From positions 1-64,000 of the forward strand of contig CAKKRE010000039.1 of the NCBI GenBank assembly GCA_919902505.1: a stretch of 64,000 nucleotides of DNA, read 5' to 3'. Both the position numbers and the translations under genes were made by a program. Positions 27,946-38,026 of this stretch are shown here, in pieces. The stretch's first letter is position 1. Every line of letters starts with the position of its first letter. The notes beneath the pieces are model-generated. The model saw only the letters and a list, made by a program, of their open reading frames with translations. It made no database searches and was not told the origin of the DNA. The DNA is from Nitrospiraceae bacterium. GTDB lineage: Bacteria; Nitrospirota; Nitrospiria; Nitrospirales; Nitrospiraceae.

Positions 27946-28611
27946 GTGTTCCACGTGGAACACGACGAGCTACAGTTCAAAAAATCTCTTCAGTCTCTTG
28001 CGGCAGATCTCTCCATCTCCATTCCTGATTCCTCTATTCCTTATTTCTGTCGTTACCTCAGCGAGTTGAAAAAGTGGAACAGGGGCATCAATCTCACGGC
28101 CATCGACGATGATCGAGAGATCCTGGTGAAGCATGTTATTGACTCAGTCTATGGGCTCAAAGTCATTGATATTAATCGTGAAATAGAGTTGCTTGATGTT
28201 GGATCCGGTGCTGGATTTCCGGCACTTCCCCTCAAATTTGTACGGCCTCAGCTGTCCGTTGAATTGCTTGAGTCGAGCGAAAAGAAGGGGGCGTTTTTGC
28301 GGTATGTCGTGGGATCGCTTGGTCTGCCGAGCGTGACGGTAGCAACGGCCAAACTAGAAGATTATGCCAATCGAGGCCAGGCTCAGGAACGATTTGATTA
28401 CATCGTCGTGAGAGCCTTTAAGGTGGATGAGTGTGGATTGGCGCTGGCGACTCTTCTGAAACCTGACGGAAAACTAGTTCTATATCGTGCAGAGAAGGTC
28501 GGGCGAAGTTTTGGACTCGCCGGCCTTGCTTTGATCAAGGAAGTCGAGTATGAGCTTCCTGCTCAGTACGGGCATCGAGTGCTGTCGGTATTTTCAAAGT
28601 CATCGGGATGA
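27946..28611 (+). CDS. rsmG: 16S rRNA (guanine527-N7)-methyltransferase RsmG (GidB)
   Basis: RsmG methylates G527 of 16S rRNA with SAM. The 221-residue product shows the SAM loop LLDVGSGAGFPALPL, the following LLESSEKKGAFL acidic strand and the VVRAFK block. The proposed start is a GTG at 27946 whose first codons are the parS palindrome (encoding MFHVEH). No Shine-Dalgarno is obvious; a second GTG three codons on is also inside parS, so the true start may be shifted slightly. It is flanked by two parS sites. Confidence 0.95.
   Translation: MFHVEHDELQFKKSLQSLAADLSISIPDSSIPYFCRYLSELKKWNRGINLTAIDDDREILVKHVIDSVYGLKVIDINREIELLDVGSGAGFPALPLKFVRPQLSVELLESSEKKGAFLRYVVGSLGLPSVTVATAKLEDYANRGQAQERFDYIVVRAFKVDECGLALATLLKPDGKLVLYRAEKVGRSFGLAGLALIKEVEYELPAQYGHRVLSVFSKSSG
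27947..27962. promoter_or_regulatory. parS site 1
   Basis: TGTTCCACGTGGAACA is a perfect 16-bp palindrome matching the ParB-binding parS consensus (TGTTNCACGTGNAACA type). It overlaps the GTG start codon of rsmG, so part of the site is translated. parA and parB follow within 1.5 kb. Confidence 0.92.
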
Positions 28612-28616
28612 AATGG

Positions 28617-28632
28617 TGTTCCACGTGGAACA
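28617..28632. promoter_or_regulatory. parS site 2
   Basis: A second identical TGTTCCACGTGGAACA palindrome lies 5 bp after the rsmG stop and 42 bp before parA. Two identical sites around one gene argue strongly for a real centromere region. Confidence 0.93.
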
Positions 28633-28674
28633 GTGGGGCGCACATCTCTTTGTTTGGGTAGATAGGGGAATTAC

Positions 28675-29451
28675 ATGGCTCGAATCATTGCTGTTGCAAA
28701 TCAAAAGGGTGGAGTAGGCAAAACGACCACTTCTGTGAACCTTGCCGCAGCGCTGGCAATCGAAGGGGCATCGGTTCTCCTCGTCGATATTGATCCTCAG
28801 GGAAACGCAACGAGCGGGCTTGGTGTAGACGCCATGTCGCTCACGAAGACGATCTACAATGCGTTGATTAGTAAAGACACTATCGAGTCTCTGACCATGC
28901 AGACCGGAGTGAACGGGTTGTCGATTGTCCCGGCGAATTCCCACCTCGCCGGTGCAGAGGTCGAGTTGGTAAATATGGAGGACCGTGAGCAGCGCCTCAA
29001 GGAGGCCCTGGCTGAGGTGTCTGACCGCTACGACACCATTCTGCTGGATTGTCCACCGGCCCTGGGCCTTCTGACCATCAACGCGATGGTCGCGGCGCAC
29101 TCGGTGCTGATCCCGGTGCAATGTGAATACTATGCGATGGAAGGCCTCGGTCGGCTGATGGAGAGTATTCAACGTCTCCGGCAATCGCTGAACCCTGGAT
29201 TGGAAATCGAGGGCATTGTGCTCACGATGTACGATGCGCGTAATTCGCTTGCCCGCCAAGTGGTCGAGCAGATCCGTGGGCATTTCGGAGACAGTGTGTA
29301 TCGGACGATGATTCCACGCAACGTGACGTTGGCCGAGGCGCCGAGCTACGGTCGCCCGGCGTTGTTGTACAACATGGCATCAGCCGGTGCCCAAGCCTAT
29401 CTATCTCTAGCCAAGGAGTTTGTGGTCCATGGAGAAAAAAGCCCTCGGTAG
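28675..29451 (+). CDS. parA: Chromosome-partitioning ATPase ParA (Soj)
   Basis: ParA is a Walker-type ATPase that binds DNA non-specifically and moves ParB-parS complexes. The 258-residue protein begins with the deviant Walker A KGGVGKTTTSVNLA (signature Lys near residue 11), then DIDPQGNATSG and DCPPALGLLT. A short N-terminus with no HTH marks it as a chromosomal type Ib-like ParA. An AGGGGAA Shine-Dalgarno precedes the ATG. It overlaps parB by 23 bp. Confidence 0.97.
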   Translation: MARIIAVANQKGGVGKTTTSVNLAAALAIEGASVLLVDIDPQGNATSGLGVDAMSLTKTIYNALISKDTIESLTMQTGVNGLSIVPANSHLAGAEVELVNMEDREQRLKEALAEVSDRYDTILLDCPPALGLLTINAMVAAHSVLIPVQCEYYAMEGLGRLMESIQRLRQSLNPGLEIEGIVLTMYDARNSLARQVVEQIRGHFGDSVYRTMIPRNVTLAEAPSYGRPALLYNMASAGAQAYLSLAKEFVVHGEKSPR

Positions 29452-30277
29452 AGGTCTTGACGCGCTGCTGCCGACCGGCCGGACAACCGCGGAGCCGGAG
29501 CGTGGTGACGTCCAGGAGTTGCGGCTCGAAGCGATCGTCCCAAACCGCTTTCAGCCACGGCAACAATTCTCCGAGGTCGAACTGGCCGAGTTGACCGCCT
29601 CGTTGAAGCAAAATGGCTTGTTGCAACCGATTCTGGTGCGACGAAAAGGTGATGGTATCTATGAGTTGATTGCCGGAGAGAGACGCTTAAGAGCGGCTAA
29701 GCTAGCGGGAATGCAGAAGATTCATGCTCTCGTGCGAAATGTGTCCGATCAGGAGTCGATGGTGCTGGCCTTGGTGGAGAACCTCCAGCGGGACGACCTG
29801 AATCCCATGGAGACCGCGCGGGCGTACCAACGAATGTTGAATGAATTCGGACTTACCCAGGAGGCGATCGCTCAGAAAGTGGCGTGCGACCGGTCGTCCG
29901 TGGCGAACCTGCTGCGATTGATGTCGCTGCCCTCCGAGGTGCAGCACATGATCGAATCCGATCAACTCTCTACAGGCCATGCCAAGGTTATTCTCGGTCT
30001 GATGACACCGGCCGCGCAGATCAGTTTGGCGGCACAGATCGTCAGCGGGCAATTGTCCGTCCGCGAAGCGGAGCGATTGGTGCAGGAGCATGCGGAAGCG
30101 AGAAAGCCGGGGAAGCGTCCGGTTCGTGCGCCATTACGATCGGATCTTGAAGAGCGATTACAGAAACGTCTGGGGACCCGAGTGGATGTTCAGAAGGGGC
30201 GGCGCGGCGGCAAGATCGTCATCCATTATTTTTCGCCGGAAGAATTGGACGGCGTCGTCGAGCGGCTGCTCGATTGA
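29429..30277 (+). CDS. parB: Chromosome-partitioning protein ParB (Spo0J)
   Basis: ParB binds parS and spreads on DNA as a CTP-dependent clamp. The product (282 residues from the ATG at 29429) has the N-terminal ParA-stimulating GRGLDALLP, the CTPase/arginine-rich box AGERRLRAAKLAG, ENLQRDDLNPMETARAY, an HTH region (LTQEAIAQKVACDRSSVANLLRL) and a C-terminal dimerisation domain. AAGGAG at 29413-29418 favours this ATG over an upstream TTG. Confidence 0.97.
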   Translation: MEKKALGRGLDALLPTGRTTAEPERGDVQELRLEAIVPNRFQPRQQFSEVELAELTASLKQNGLLQPILVRRKGDGIYELIAGERRLRAAKLAGMQKIHALVRNVSDQESMVLALVENLQRDDLNPMETARAYQRMLNEFGLTQEAIAQKVACDRSSVANLLRLMSLPSEVQHMIESDQLSTGHAKVILGLMTPAAQISLAAQIVSGQLSVREAERLVQEHAEARKPGKRPVRAPLRSDLEERLQKRLGTRVDVQKGRRGGKIVIHYFSPEELDGVVERLLD

Positions 30278-30339
30278 TGGCAGATGTGTTTTAGGAGAGA
30301 TTTTCTGCTCGCTGCGAGAGTAAAATGTCGGCGATTTTC

Positions 30340-30403
30340 ACCGGACACTAAATGGGGACACTCTTAGTGGTGACCGTCCGGTAGGTAATTGAAAGCCTGC
30401 CGG
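30340..30403 (+). promoter_or_regulatory. Structured leader with alternative hairpins upstream of bactofilin 1
   Basis: ACCGGACACTAA (30340-30351) can pair with TTAGTG (30364-30369) and, past a bulge, GTCCGGT (30376-30382). CCGGTAGG (30378-30385) can instead pair with CCTGCCGG (30396-30403). The two stems share 30378-30382 and so exclude each other, the layout of an attenuator or switch. It lies 44-107 bp before the bactofilin start. Function is inference. Confidence 0.4.
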
Positions 30404-30446
30404 TCCGATTCATGGACGACGTTGTAACAGGTGGGAGGTGTAACAA

Positions 30447-30935
30447 ATGGCGTGGATTAATAAGGACAAGCAGGACGGGAAGCGTCAGGCAGGACAAAGC
30501 GAGGGAACTGAAATGGAAAATTTGGAATCTACGGCACCGCGCGAGGGAAACGAAGAGATCAATGCCTTTGTCGGAAAAGGTGTCAGCTTCAAGGGTGTCA
30601 TTTCCTATAACGGCACCGTCCGCATCGATGGCAATCTGGATGGAGAGATTCATACCGAAGGAGTGTTGCTGGTCGGTGAGGATGCGGTTCTGACGGCGAA
30701 GATCACGGCCGGTACCGTGGTGTGCAAAGGGAAGATCACCGGCGACATCAGCGCCCGGGAGAAGGTGAAGTTGCGCGCGCCTGCCGTGGTGAATGCCGGC
30801 GTGAAGGCGCCGCTGTTGGCCATGGAAGAAGGGGTGGTCTTCAACGGCACGTTGGAGATGAGCCAGTCGGGAACGCGCGAGCCGCAGGGGCAGGGATCCA
30901 CGCGCGGACAGGGCGTCAAGTTGGTCAACGGATAA
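30447..30935 (+). CDS. Bactofilin 1
   Basis: This 162-residue bactofilin (DUF583) has an N-terminal disordered charged tail (1-35), then the beta-helical core with the FVGKGVSFKG and GTVRIDGNLDGEI blocks, and a disordered Gln/Gly-rich tail. Bactofilins polymerise without nucleotide into filaments that position envelope or chromosome machinery. GGGAGGTG precedes the ATG. It follows parB by 169 bp. In Myxococcus bactofilins anchor ParABS through PadC; no PadC homologue is seen here. Confidence 0.93.
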   Translation: MAWINKDKQDGKRQAGQSEGTEMENLESTAPREGNEEINAFVGKGVSFKGVISYNGTVRIDGNLDGEIHTEGVLLVGEDAVLTAKITAGTVVCKGKITGDISAREKVKLRAPAVVNAGVKAPLLAMEEGVVFNGTLEMSQSGTREPQGQGSTRGQGVKLVNG

Positions 30936-31064
30936 CTCGGCTCAACGACGAATTTGTTGGACAGGGTCTGGCTTGCCTTGTAAGCAAGAGGTAGGCATAG
31001 CAAGGTTCCATTCAGCCTGCGCCCCGGTCTCTAGGATGTGTGGGGTGTGTGAAGGAGGACGCCG

Positions 31065-31520
31065 ATGTGGGGTGAGACCAAAAAGCAGCCGGTCGCGGAA
31101 GACGATAAATTTACCTTTCTCGGCAAGGGGACCAGCTTTAAGGGCATTGTTACGTTTGATGGCACCGTCCGAATCGATGGCCGTGTCGAGGGGGAAGTGC
31201 ATACGGGCGGGGCGGTGATCGTCGGAGAAAGCGCCGTCATCAAGGGCGTGATTGCTGCCGGGTCCGTCTCGATCAGCGGACGTGTGAAGGGGTCGGTGAC
31301 GGCTCTGCAGAAGGTCGAGATTCAAAAGCCGGGCATTCTCATCGGGGATATCCAGAGCCCGGTGATCATGATCGAAGAAGGCGCGCATTTTCACGGCATG
31401 AGCAATATGGGCGCCGAAAAGTGGACGGAGGACGAGTCCTCTGAATTCGGTGCTCCGCAGGATCCCGGCGTGCGCGACCTCGTAGCCCATCGCGGCAAAG
31501 TCAAAACGCAAGAGCCGTAG
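31065..31520 (+). CDS. Bactofilin 2
   Basis: This 151-residue paralogue of the preceding gene shares LGKGTSFKG, GTVRIDGRVEGEVHTGG and the IEEGAHFHG end of the beta-helical core. Its N-terminal tail is short and the C-terminal tail is acidic then basic. GAAGGAGGACG supplies the Shine-Dalgarno. The two copies differ most in their tails, which suggests different partners rather than simple redundancy. Confidence 0.93.
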   Translation: MWGETKKQPVAEDDKFTFLGKGTSFKGIVTFDGTVRIDGRVEGEVHTGGAVIVGESAVIKGVIAAGSVSISGRVKGSVTALQKVEIQKPGILIGDIQSPVIMIEEGAHFHGMSNMGAEKWTEDESSEFGAPQDPGVRDLVAHRGKVKTQEP

Positions 31521-31552
31521 GTGCTCGGCGCCTTCTTTCTCCGGTATCATTT

Positions 31553-32635
31553 ATGACACGTCGGACCGTACTGTTAGGTATGAGTGGCGGAGTGGATAGC
31601 TCCGTCGCGGCCTCTCTGCTCGTACAGCAGGGGTACGATGTCCATGGCGTCACGCTCCAGGTGTGGGAGCACGAAGACGACCAGGTTGCCGTCTCCAAGC
31701 GCTGGGAAGAGCGGGGATGTTGCAAGATCGGCATCGCGAAGTATGTCGCGCAGCGCCTACGTATTCCCTACGAGGTCGTCGATCGACGGGAAGTCTTTCA
31801 GCAGGGCGTGATCGATGATTTTGTCGCCGGGTATGCTTCCGGCATCACGCCCAATCCCTGCGTTCGGTGCAACGAGCGGGTAAAATTGCGCTCCCTGTAT
31901 GCCTTGGCGCAAGAGCGAGGCATGGACTTTGTGGCGACGGGGCACTATGCCCGCGTGCAGCAGATCGATGGACAGTGGTCGCTGCACCGGGCCCTCGATG
32001 CGCGCAAGGATCAAAGTTACTTTCTCTATCGGATCAATCCTGCCTGGCTCCCCCAGCTGCTATTTCCGGTCGGCCATATGCAAAAGCGCGATGTGTGGCA
32101 AGAGGCTGAATCGCTCGGGTTGCCTGTGGAGGAACTCAAGGAAAGCCAAGAGATTTGTTTCGTGAGCCACGGCGACTATCGAACATTCATCGAGCAGGAA
32201 ATGCCGGAAGCCAAGAAGCCCGGATCCTTTGTGGGTGTGGATGGCGAGGTCCTCGGGCAGCATGAGGGCATCGCGTTCTATACGCCGGGGCAACGCCGCG
32301 GCCTGGGTATTGCCGTGGGGCAGCGGTTGTACGTGCAGAAAGTGGTGCCTGAATCCGGCCAGGTGGTGTTATGTGCGGAAGATCAGCTTGTGCAGTCAGA
32401 GTGTCAGGTCGCCGATCTCAGTCTGTTCGATCACGCCCTCGGTCGGCAGCCGGTTGAGGCGGACGTGAAGATTCGTTACGCCACGCCTCCCTGCCCGGCG
32501 ACCCTTCTGCCGTCTGAAAGCGGCACGCTTCACGTTCGATTTCATCAGCCGCAGCGCGCGCTCAGTCCCGGGCAGTCCGCCGTCTTCTATCATGGCGATC
32601 GGGTGCTCGGCGGGGGGATCATTCAGCGGTCATAG
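31553..32635 (+). CDS. mnmA: tRNA-specific 2-thiouridylase MnmA
   Basis: MnmA thiolates C2 of U34 in tRNA-Lys, -Glu and -Gln, the same wobble base acted on by MnmE/MnmG upstream. The 360-residue protein carries the PP-loop GMSGGVDSSVAA, the first catalytic Cys in NPCVRCNERVK, the second in SQEICFV, and a C-terminal beta barrel. It begins 32 bp after bactofilin 2 with only a weak Shine-Dalgarno. Confidence 0.96.
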   Translation: MTRRTVLLGMSGGVDSSVAASLLVQQGYDVHGVTLQVWEHEDDQVAVSKRWEERGCCKIGIAKYVAQRLRIPYEVVDRREVFQQGVIDDFVAGYASGITPNPCVRCNERVKLRSLYALAQERGMDFVATGHYARVQQIDGQWSLHRALDARKDQSYFLYRINPAWLPQLLFPVGHMQKRDVWQEAESLGLPVEELKESQEICFVSHGDYRTFIEQEMPEAKKPGSFVGVDGEVLGQHEGIAFYTPGQRRGLGIAVGQRLYVQKVVPESGQVVLCAEDQLVQSECQVADLSLFDHALGRQPVEADVKIRYATPPCPATLLPSESGTLHVRFHQPQRALSPGQSAVFYHGDRVLGGGIIQRS

Positions 32636-32778
32636 CCGTGGGGGTGGTCCAACTTCCTCCTCCGCGTGCACTCATCTAGAAGCTCGGTGTTATGAATGGC
32701 AGCGTACATCGGGCGCCACTGGAGCGGGCCTGAGCCCTGTCGTAATCCTTCTTACGTTCTCATCCCACGCATCACTTC

Positions 32779-32808
32779 TTGACAGTACCCGCGTTTGAAT
32801 GCTAACTT
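32779..32808 (+). promoter_or_regulatory. Candidate promoter of the atpHAGDC operon
   Basis: A perfect -35 TTGACA (32779-32784) is followed 18 bp later by a weak -10 TAACTT (32803-32808), 80 bp before atpH. The 250-bp gap after mnmA makes an operon promoter likely, but the -10 box is poor. Confidence 0.45.
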
Positions 32809-32887
32809 GGCGCGCTTTTTGTCGTGCCCACCGCACGCAAGCTTCCCGTTTGATCAAAACACGGTTAACCGTAGCGGATAGTCCATT

Positions 32888-33427
32888 GTGATTAAGACAG
32901 CCGTCGCACGTCGATACGCAAAAGCTCTGTTCGAACTTCTTGATACCCCAAGCATCGAGCCCGCCCGCGTGGCGTTGAACGGGCTGGGAGAGGCCTTCAC
33001 GCAGTCCGCTGCGTTACGCCATGCCATCGCATCTCCTGTGTTCCCGGAAGAAACCAAATTGGGTGCGCTGATTGAATTGGCCACTCGACTCGGATGCCCG
33101 CCGGTCGGACAGAGATTTCTCGAACTCTTGGTAAAAAAGAATCGGGTCAGTTTCCTGCCGGACATCGCCAAGGCCTTCGCCAAGCTCGTGGATCAATCCA
33201 AGGGGACGCAACAAGTGCTCGTGTCATCCGCGAATACTTTGCCCGCGGCCGAGCAGGATCGGATCACCACCCGATTGCGCGATCTTTTACGGCGCGACGT
33301 CGATGTCACCTTCCATACAGAACCTGAACATGTCGCCGGCCTCCACATCCGCCTGGGCAGCACCGTCGTAGACAGCACGGTCCGGGGCCGACTGAGCGCC
33401 ATGCAGCGTGTGTTGACCAAGGAGTAG
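32888..33427 (+). CDS. atpH: ATP synthase F1 subunit delta
   Basis: The 179-residue delta (OSCP-like) subunit links F1 to the peripheral stalk. [11 protein letters not shown] at the N-terminus and the C-terminal block [23 protein letters not shown] are typical. It starts with GTG. It is the first gene of the F1 operon and is immediately followed by atpA. No atpB, atpE or atpF precedes it, which is unlike the usual atpIBEFHAGDC order. Confidence 0.95.
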   Translation: MIKTAVARRYAKALFELLDTPSIEPARVALNGLGEAFTQSAALRHAIASPVFPEETKLGALIELATRLGCPPVGQRFLELLVKKNRVSFLPDIAKAFAKLVDQSKGTQQVLVSSANTLPAAEQDRITTRLRDLLRRDVDVTFHTEPEHVAGLHIRLGSTVVDSTVRGRLSAMQRVLTKE

Positions 33428-33429
33428 CC

Positions 33430-34947
33430 ATGCAGATCAAGGCAGAAGAGATCAGCTCCATCATTAAAGAGAAGATCAAGGGCTTCGATCAACAGGTCGA
33501 TGTCAGCCAGACCGGTTCCGTCATTCAGGTCGGAGACGGGATCGCGAAAATCTACGGATTAGACGGCGCGATGGCCGGAGAAATGCTCGAGTTCCCGGGG
33601 GGCCTGTACGGCATCGCGTTGAACCTCGAAGAAGACAATGTCGGCGCCGTGTTGATGGGTGACGATGTCGGGATCAAGGAAGGCGATCCGGTCAAGCGCA
33701 CCGGTCGTATTGCGGAAATCCCGGTCGGGGAAGCGTTGATCGGACGGGTGGTGAACGCGATCGGTCAGCCGATCGACGGCAAGGGCCCGATCAACTCCCA
33801 ACATTCTTCCCGTATCGAAGTCGTGGCACCCGGTGTGAATACGAGACAGTCGGTGCGTGAGCCGCTGCAAACGGGCATCAAGGCCATCGACGCCATGATC
33901 CCCATCGGTCGTGGTCAGCGTGAGTTGATCATCGGAGACCGGCAGACCGGAAAGACCGCCATCGCCGTCGATACCATCATCAACCAGAAGGGCCTCGGCG
34001 TTTTCTGTATCTACGTCGCCGTCGGTCAGAAGCGTTCGACGGTTGCGCGGGTGGTCAAGACCCTCGAAGAAAATCACGCCATGGAATACACCATGGTCGT
34101 GGCGGCGACGGCCAGCGATCCGGCGCCGATGCAGTTCCTGGCCCCCTTCTCCGGCGCCGCGATCGGTGAATATTTCCGCGACAACGGCAAGCATGCGTTG
34201 ATTGTGTACGACGATTTGTCCAAGCACGCGGTGGCCTATCGTCAGCTGTCCTTGCTGCTGCGCCGTCCGCCGGGCCGTGAAGCCTATCCGGGCGACGTGT
34301 TCTATCTGCACTCCCGTTTGCTGGAGCGCGCGGCGAAGTTGAGCGATAAGTTGGGCGGAGGCAGCCTGACGGCCCTTCCGATCATCGAGACGCAAGCCGG
34401 CGACGTGTCGGCCTACATTCCGACCAACGTCATTTCGATTACCGATGGACAGATTTACCTGGGCAGCGACTTGTTCTATTCCGGTATTCGTCCCGCGATC
34501 AACGTCGGATTGTCGGTGTCCCGTGTCGGCGGATCCGCGCAGATCAAGACGATGAAGCAGGTCGCAGGTACTCTCCGGTTGGATCTCGCGCAATATCGTG
34601 AAATGGCCGCCTTCTCCCAGTTCGGGAGCGAACTCGACAAGGCGACCCAGATGCAGCTCGCCCGTGGCGTACGTATGGTGGAATTGCTCAAGCAAGGGCA
34701 ATACAAGCCGATGCCGGTTGCCGATCAAGTCTTGTCGATTTACGCGGGCGTCAACGGATTCCTGGACGATGTCCCCGTGGACAAGGTGCTGCAATTCGAG
34801 GCGGACCTGCTCCATTACGTGGCGCAGAATCACCAGGACATGCGGAAAGATATCGCCACGGTCGGAAAGATCGATGACAAGGTCGGCGGCAAGCTGAAAG
34901 AAATCATCACGACCTTTAAGCAGAAAATGGGCTACGGAGCAAAATAG
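33430..34947 (+). CDS. atpA: ATP synthase F1 subunit alpha
   Basis: The 505-residue alpha subunit carries the P-loop GDRQTGKTA, the [20 protein letters not shown] beta-barrel block and the [17 protein letters not shown] signature. It forms the alpha3beta3 hexamer with AtpD and holds the non-catalytic nucleotide sites. It starts 2 bp after the atpH stop. Length and motifs are normal. Confidence 0.98.
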   Translation: MQIKAEEISSIIKEKIKGFDQQVDVSQTGSVIQVGDGIAKIYGLDGAMAGEMLEFPGGLYGIALNLEEDNVGAVLMGDDVGIKEGDPVKRTGRIAEIPVGEALIGRVVNAIGQPIDGKGPINSQHSSRIEVVAPGVNTRQSVREPLQTGIKAIDAMIPIGRGQRELIIGDRQTGKTAIAVDTIINQKGLGVFCIYVAVGQKRSTVARVVKTLEENHAMEYTMVVAATASDPAPMQFLAPFSGAAIGEYFRDNGKHALIVYDDLSKHAVAYRQLSLLLRRPPGREAYPGDVFYLHSRLLERAAKLSDKLGGGSLTALPIIETQAGDVSAYIPTNVISITDGQIYLGSDLFYSGIRPAINVGLSVSRVGGSAQIKTMKQVAGTLRLDLAQYREMAAFSQFGSELDKATQMQLARGVRMVELLKQGQYKPMPVADQVLSIYAGVNGFLDDVPVDKVLQFEADLLHYVAQNHQDMRKDIATVGKIDDKVGGKLKEIITTFKQKMGYGAK

Positions 34948-34990
34948 CGATCAGCCTTCGCCTTCAGCATGGAGCTGAGGTCTGATCGCT
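34946..34990 (+). other. Hairpin between atpA and atpG
   Basis: AGCGATCAG (34946-34954) pairs with CTGATCGCT (34982-34990). An inner stem CTTCAGC / GCTGAGG with one G-U pair extends it. It starts within the atpA stop codon and ends 21 bp before atpG. With no U-tract it is more likely an mRNA processing or stability element than a terminator. Confidence 0.6.
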
Positions 34991-35011
34991 GACTGCTGAG
35001 AGCGTACAAGA

Positions 35012-35899
35012 ATGCCGAGCTTACAATCTCTCCGGCGGAAAATCTCCGCCTTCAAGAATACGCAGAAAATTACCAAGGCCATGAAAATGGTCGCGGCCGC
35101 GAAGCTCAAGCGTTCGCAGGATCGCATTTTGGCTGCGAGGCCTTACGCCCATAAAATGCGCGGGGTGCTCAGCAATCTCAGTCAGCGCGTCAACCGTACC
35201 TCCCACCCGCTGCTTCAAAAACGCGAGGGGAAGAAAATCGAAATTCTCGTCGTCACGAGCGACCGCGGCTTGTGCGGCGGATTTAACGGCAACATCGTGC
35301 GGAAGAGCTCAGAGTTCGTCCGACAGTGCGAGGCGCAGGGGCTTTCGGTCAATCTCAGCCTGATCGGCCGTAAGGGGCGTGACTATTTCCGCCGTCGTGC
35401 CTGGCCGATCCGACAGGAGTGGACCGGAATCTTCGATAAGCTGAGCTTCGAACATGCCATCGACATCGGCGGCGACCTGACGGAAAATTTTGTGAAGGGC
35501 ACGTTTGACGAACTCTACGTCGTCTACAACGAGTTCAAGTCTGCGATCCAACAACGCGTGATCGTCGAGAAACTATTCCCTATCGATGCGGCCGCCGAAT
35601 TCGGTGCGGCGCCGAGTGCGACCGAGCACTCCGCAGTCGGCGGTAGTTACTTGTATGAGCCGGACGAGGGCGAGCTTCTGAATGTCTTGGTTCCGAAGCA
35701 TTTTCAGATTCAAGCGTATCGCATCCTTCTGGAGTCGGCGGCGGCGGAGCACGGGGCGCGCATGGCGGCCATGGACGGCGCGACTCGCAATGCAGGGCAG
35801 CTCATCAAGAAAGTGACCTTGTATTACAACAAGACTCGCCAGGCGGCCATCACCAAAGAACTCATGGACATCGTGGGCGGCGCAGAAGCCCTGAAATAA
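35012..35899 (+). CDS. atpG: ATP synthase F1 subunit gamma
   Basis: The 295-residue central-stalk subunit begins with LRRKISAFKNTQKITKAMKMVAAAK-type residues, shows VTSDRGLCGGFN in the middle and the C-terminal helix with RNAGQLIKKVTLYYNKTRQAAIT. These are the family hallmarks. It rotates inside the alpha3beta3 ring. It is separated from atpA by a structured 64-bp spacer. Confidence 0.97.
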   Translation: MPSLQSLRRKISAFKNTQKITKAMKMVAAAKLKRSQDRILAARPYAHKMRGVLSNLSQRVNRTSHPLLQKREGKKIEILVVTSDRGLCGGFNGNIVRKSSEFVRQCEAQGLSVNLSLIGRKGRDYFRRRAWPIRQEWTGIFDKLSFEHAIDIGGDLTENFVKGTFDELYVVYNEFKSAIQQRVIVEKLFPIDAAAEFGAAPSATEHSAVGGSYLYEPDEGELLNVLVPKHFQIQAYRILLESAAAEHGARMAAMDGATRNAGQLIKKVTLYYNKTRQAAITKELMDIVGGAEALK

Positions 35900-35931
35900 A
35901 ATGTGGAATGAGGAATGCTGCATCACGGTAA

Positions 35932-37410
<1,479 letters not shown>

Positions 37411-37425
37411 GAGAGCGGGCCCCGA

Positions 37426-37493
37426 GCGTCCTCTCTGCTCGCCGCAACGCGCGGTCTCGTAAGACCCCGTTGGACGCGCGCAGGAGAGGACGC
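37426..37493 (+). other. Large nested hairpin between atpD and atpC
   Basis: A 10-bp perfect repeat GCGTCCTCTC (37426-37435) / GAGAGGACGC (37484-37493) encloses a second hairpin GGTCT-CGTA-AGACC (37453-37466). It fills most of the 125-bp gap. No U-run follows, and atpC is on the same strand, so it may set the lower epsilon level or stabilise the upstream message. Confidence 0.65.
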
Positions 37494-37535
37494 ATCGTTT
37501 CCCGCTCAAGTGGGACAAGGGAGTTGTAAGAGAAG

Positions 37536-37958
37536 ATGGCCGGGAAGATTTTATTAGAAGTCGTGACGCCGGAGAAGTTGCTCCTGAGCCAGGAGGTCGA
37601 TGAAGTCATCGCTCCGGGTAGCGAGGGAGAATTCGGCGTCCTGCCTGGACACTGCCATCTTCTCTCCAGCCTGCGCATCGGAGAGCTTCGGTATAAGTCT
37701 CAAGAGGTGTGGCACTTCATGTCGATCCTGTGGGGCTACGCTGAGGTGACGCCATCCAAAGTCACTGTGATGGCGGAGATCGCCGAGAAGGCCGAAGACA
37801 TCGATGTCGGTCGTGCGCAACAGGCCGTCGAAAAGGCCGAACAGAGACTGCAGGCCGGTGGGCTCCCTTCCGAAGTGAAGGAAGCTCAGATCAGCCTCGA
37901 AAAGGCCCGTCTCCGAAAAAAGATCGCGGACCGTGCCAAAAAATCCGGGCACGCCTAA
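37536..37958 (+). CDS. atpC: ATP synthase F1 subunit epsilon
   Basis: The 140-residue epsilon subunit has the N-terminal beta sandwich (LEVVTPEKLLLSQEVDEVIAPG, EGEFGVLPGHCHLLSSL) and the C-terminal helix pair (residues 85-135). It is the last gene of the operon. The helical arms can inhibit ATP hydrolysis in this family. Confidence 0.95.
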   Translation: MAGKILLEVVTPEKLLLSQEVDEVIAPGSEGEFGVLPGHCHLLSSLRIGELRYKSQEVWHFMSILWGYAEVTPSKVTVMAEIAEKAEDIDVGRAQQAVEKAEQRLQAGGLPSEVKEAQISLEKARLRKKIADRAKKSGHA

Positions 37959-38026
37959 CCTCTCTTCCCGATACTTCACGTAGTCTGCCGATTGCACCTC
38001 CCTGATCCGTCGTCGGGGGACCTCCG

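Noticed and set aside
33559-34833. 424-residue minus-strand frame opposite atpA
   Set aside because: It is rich in Arg, His and Asp in the pattern expected for antisense of a GC-rich gene, while atpA is unambiguous.
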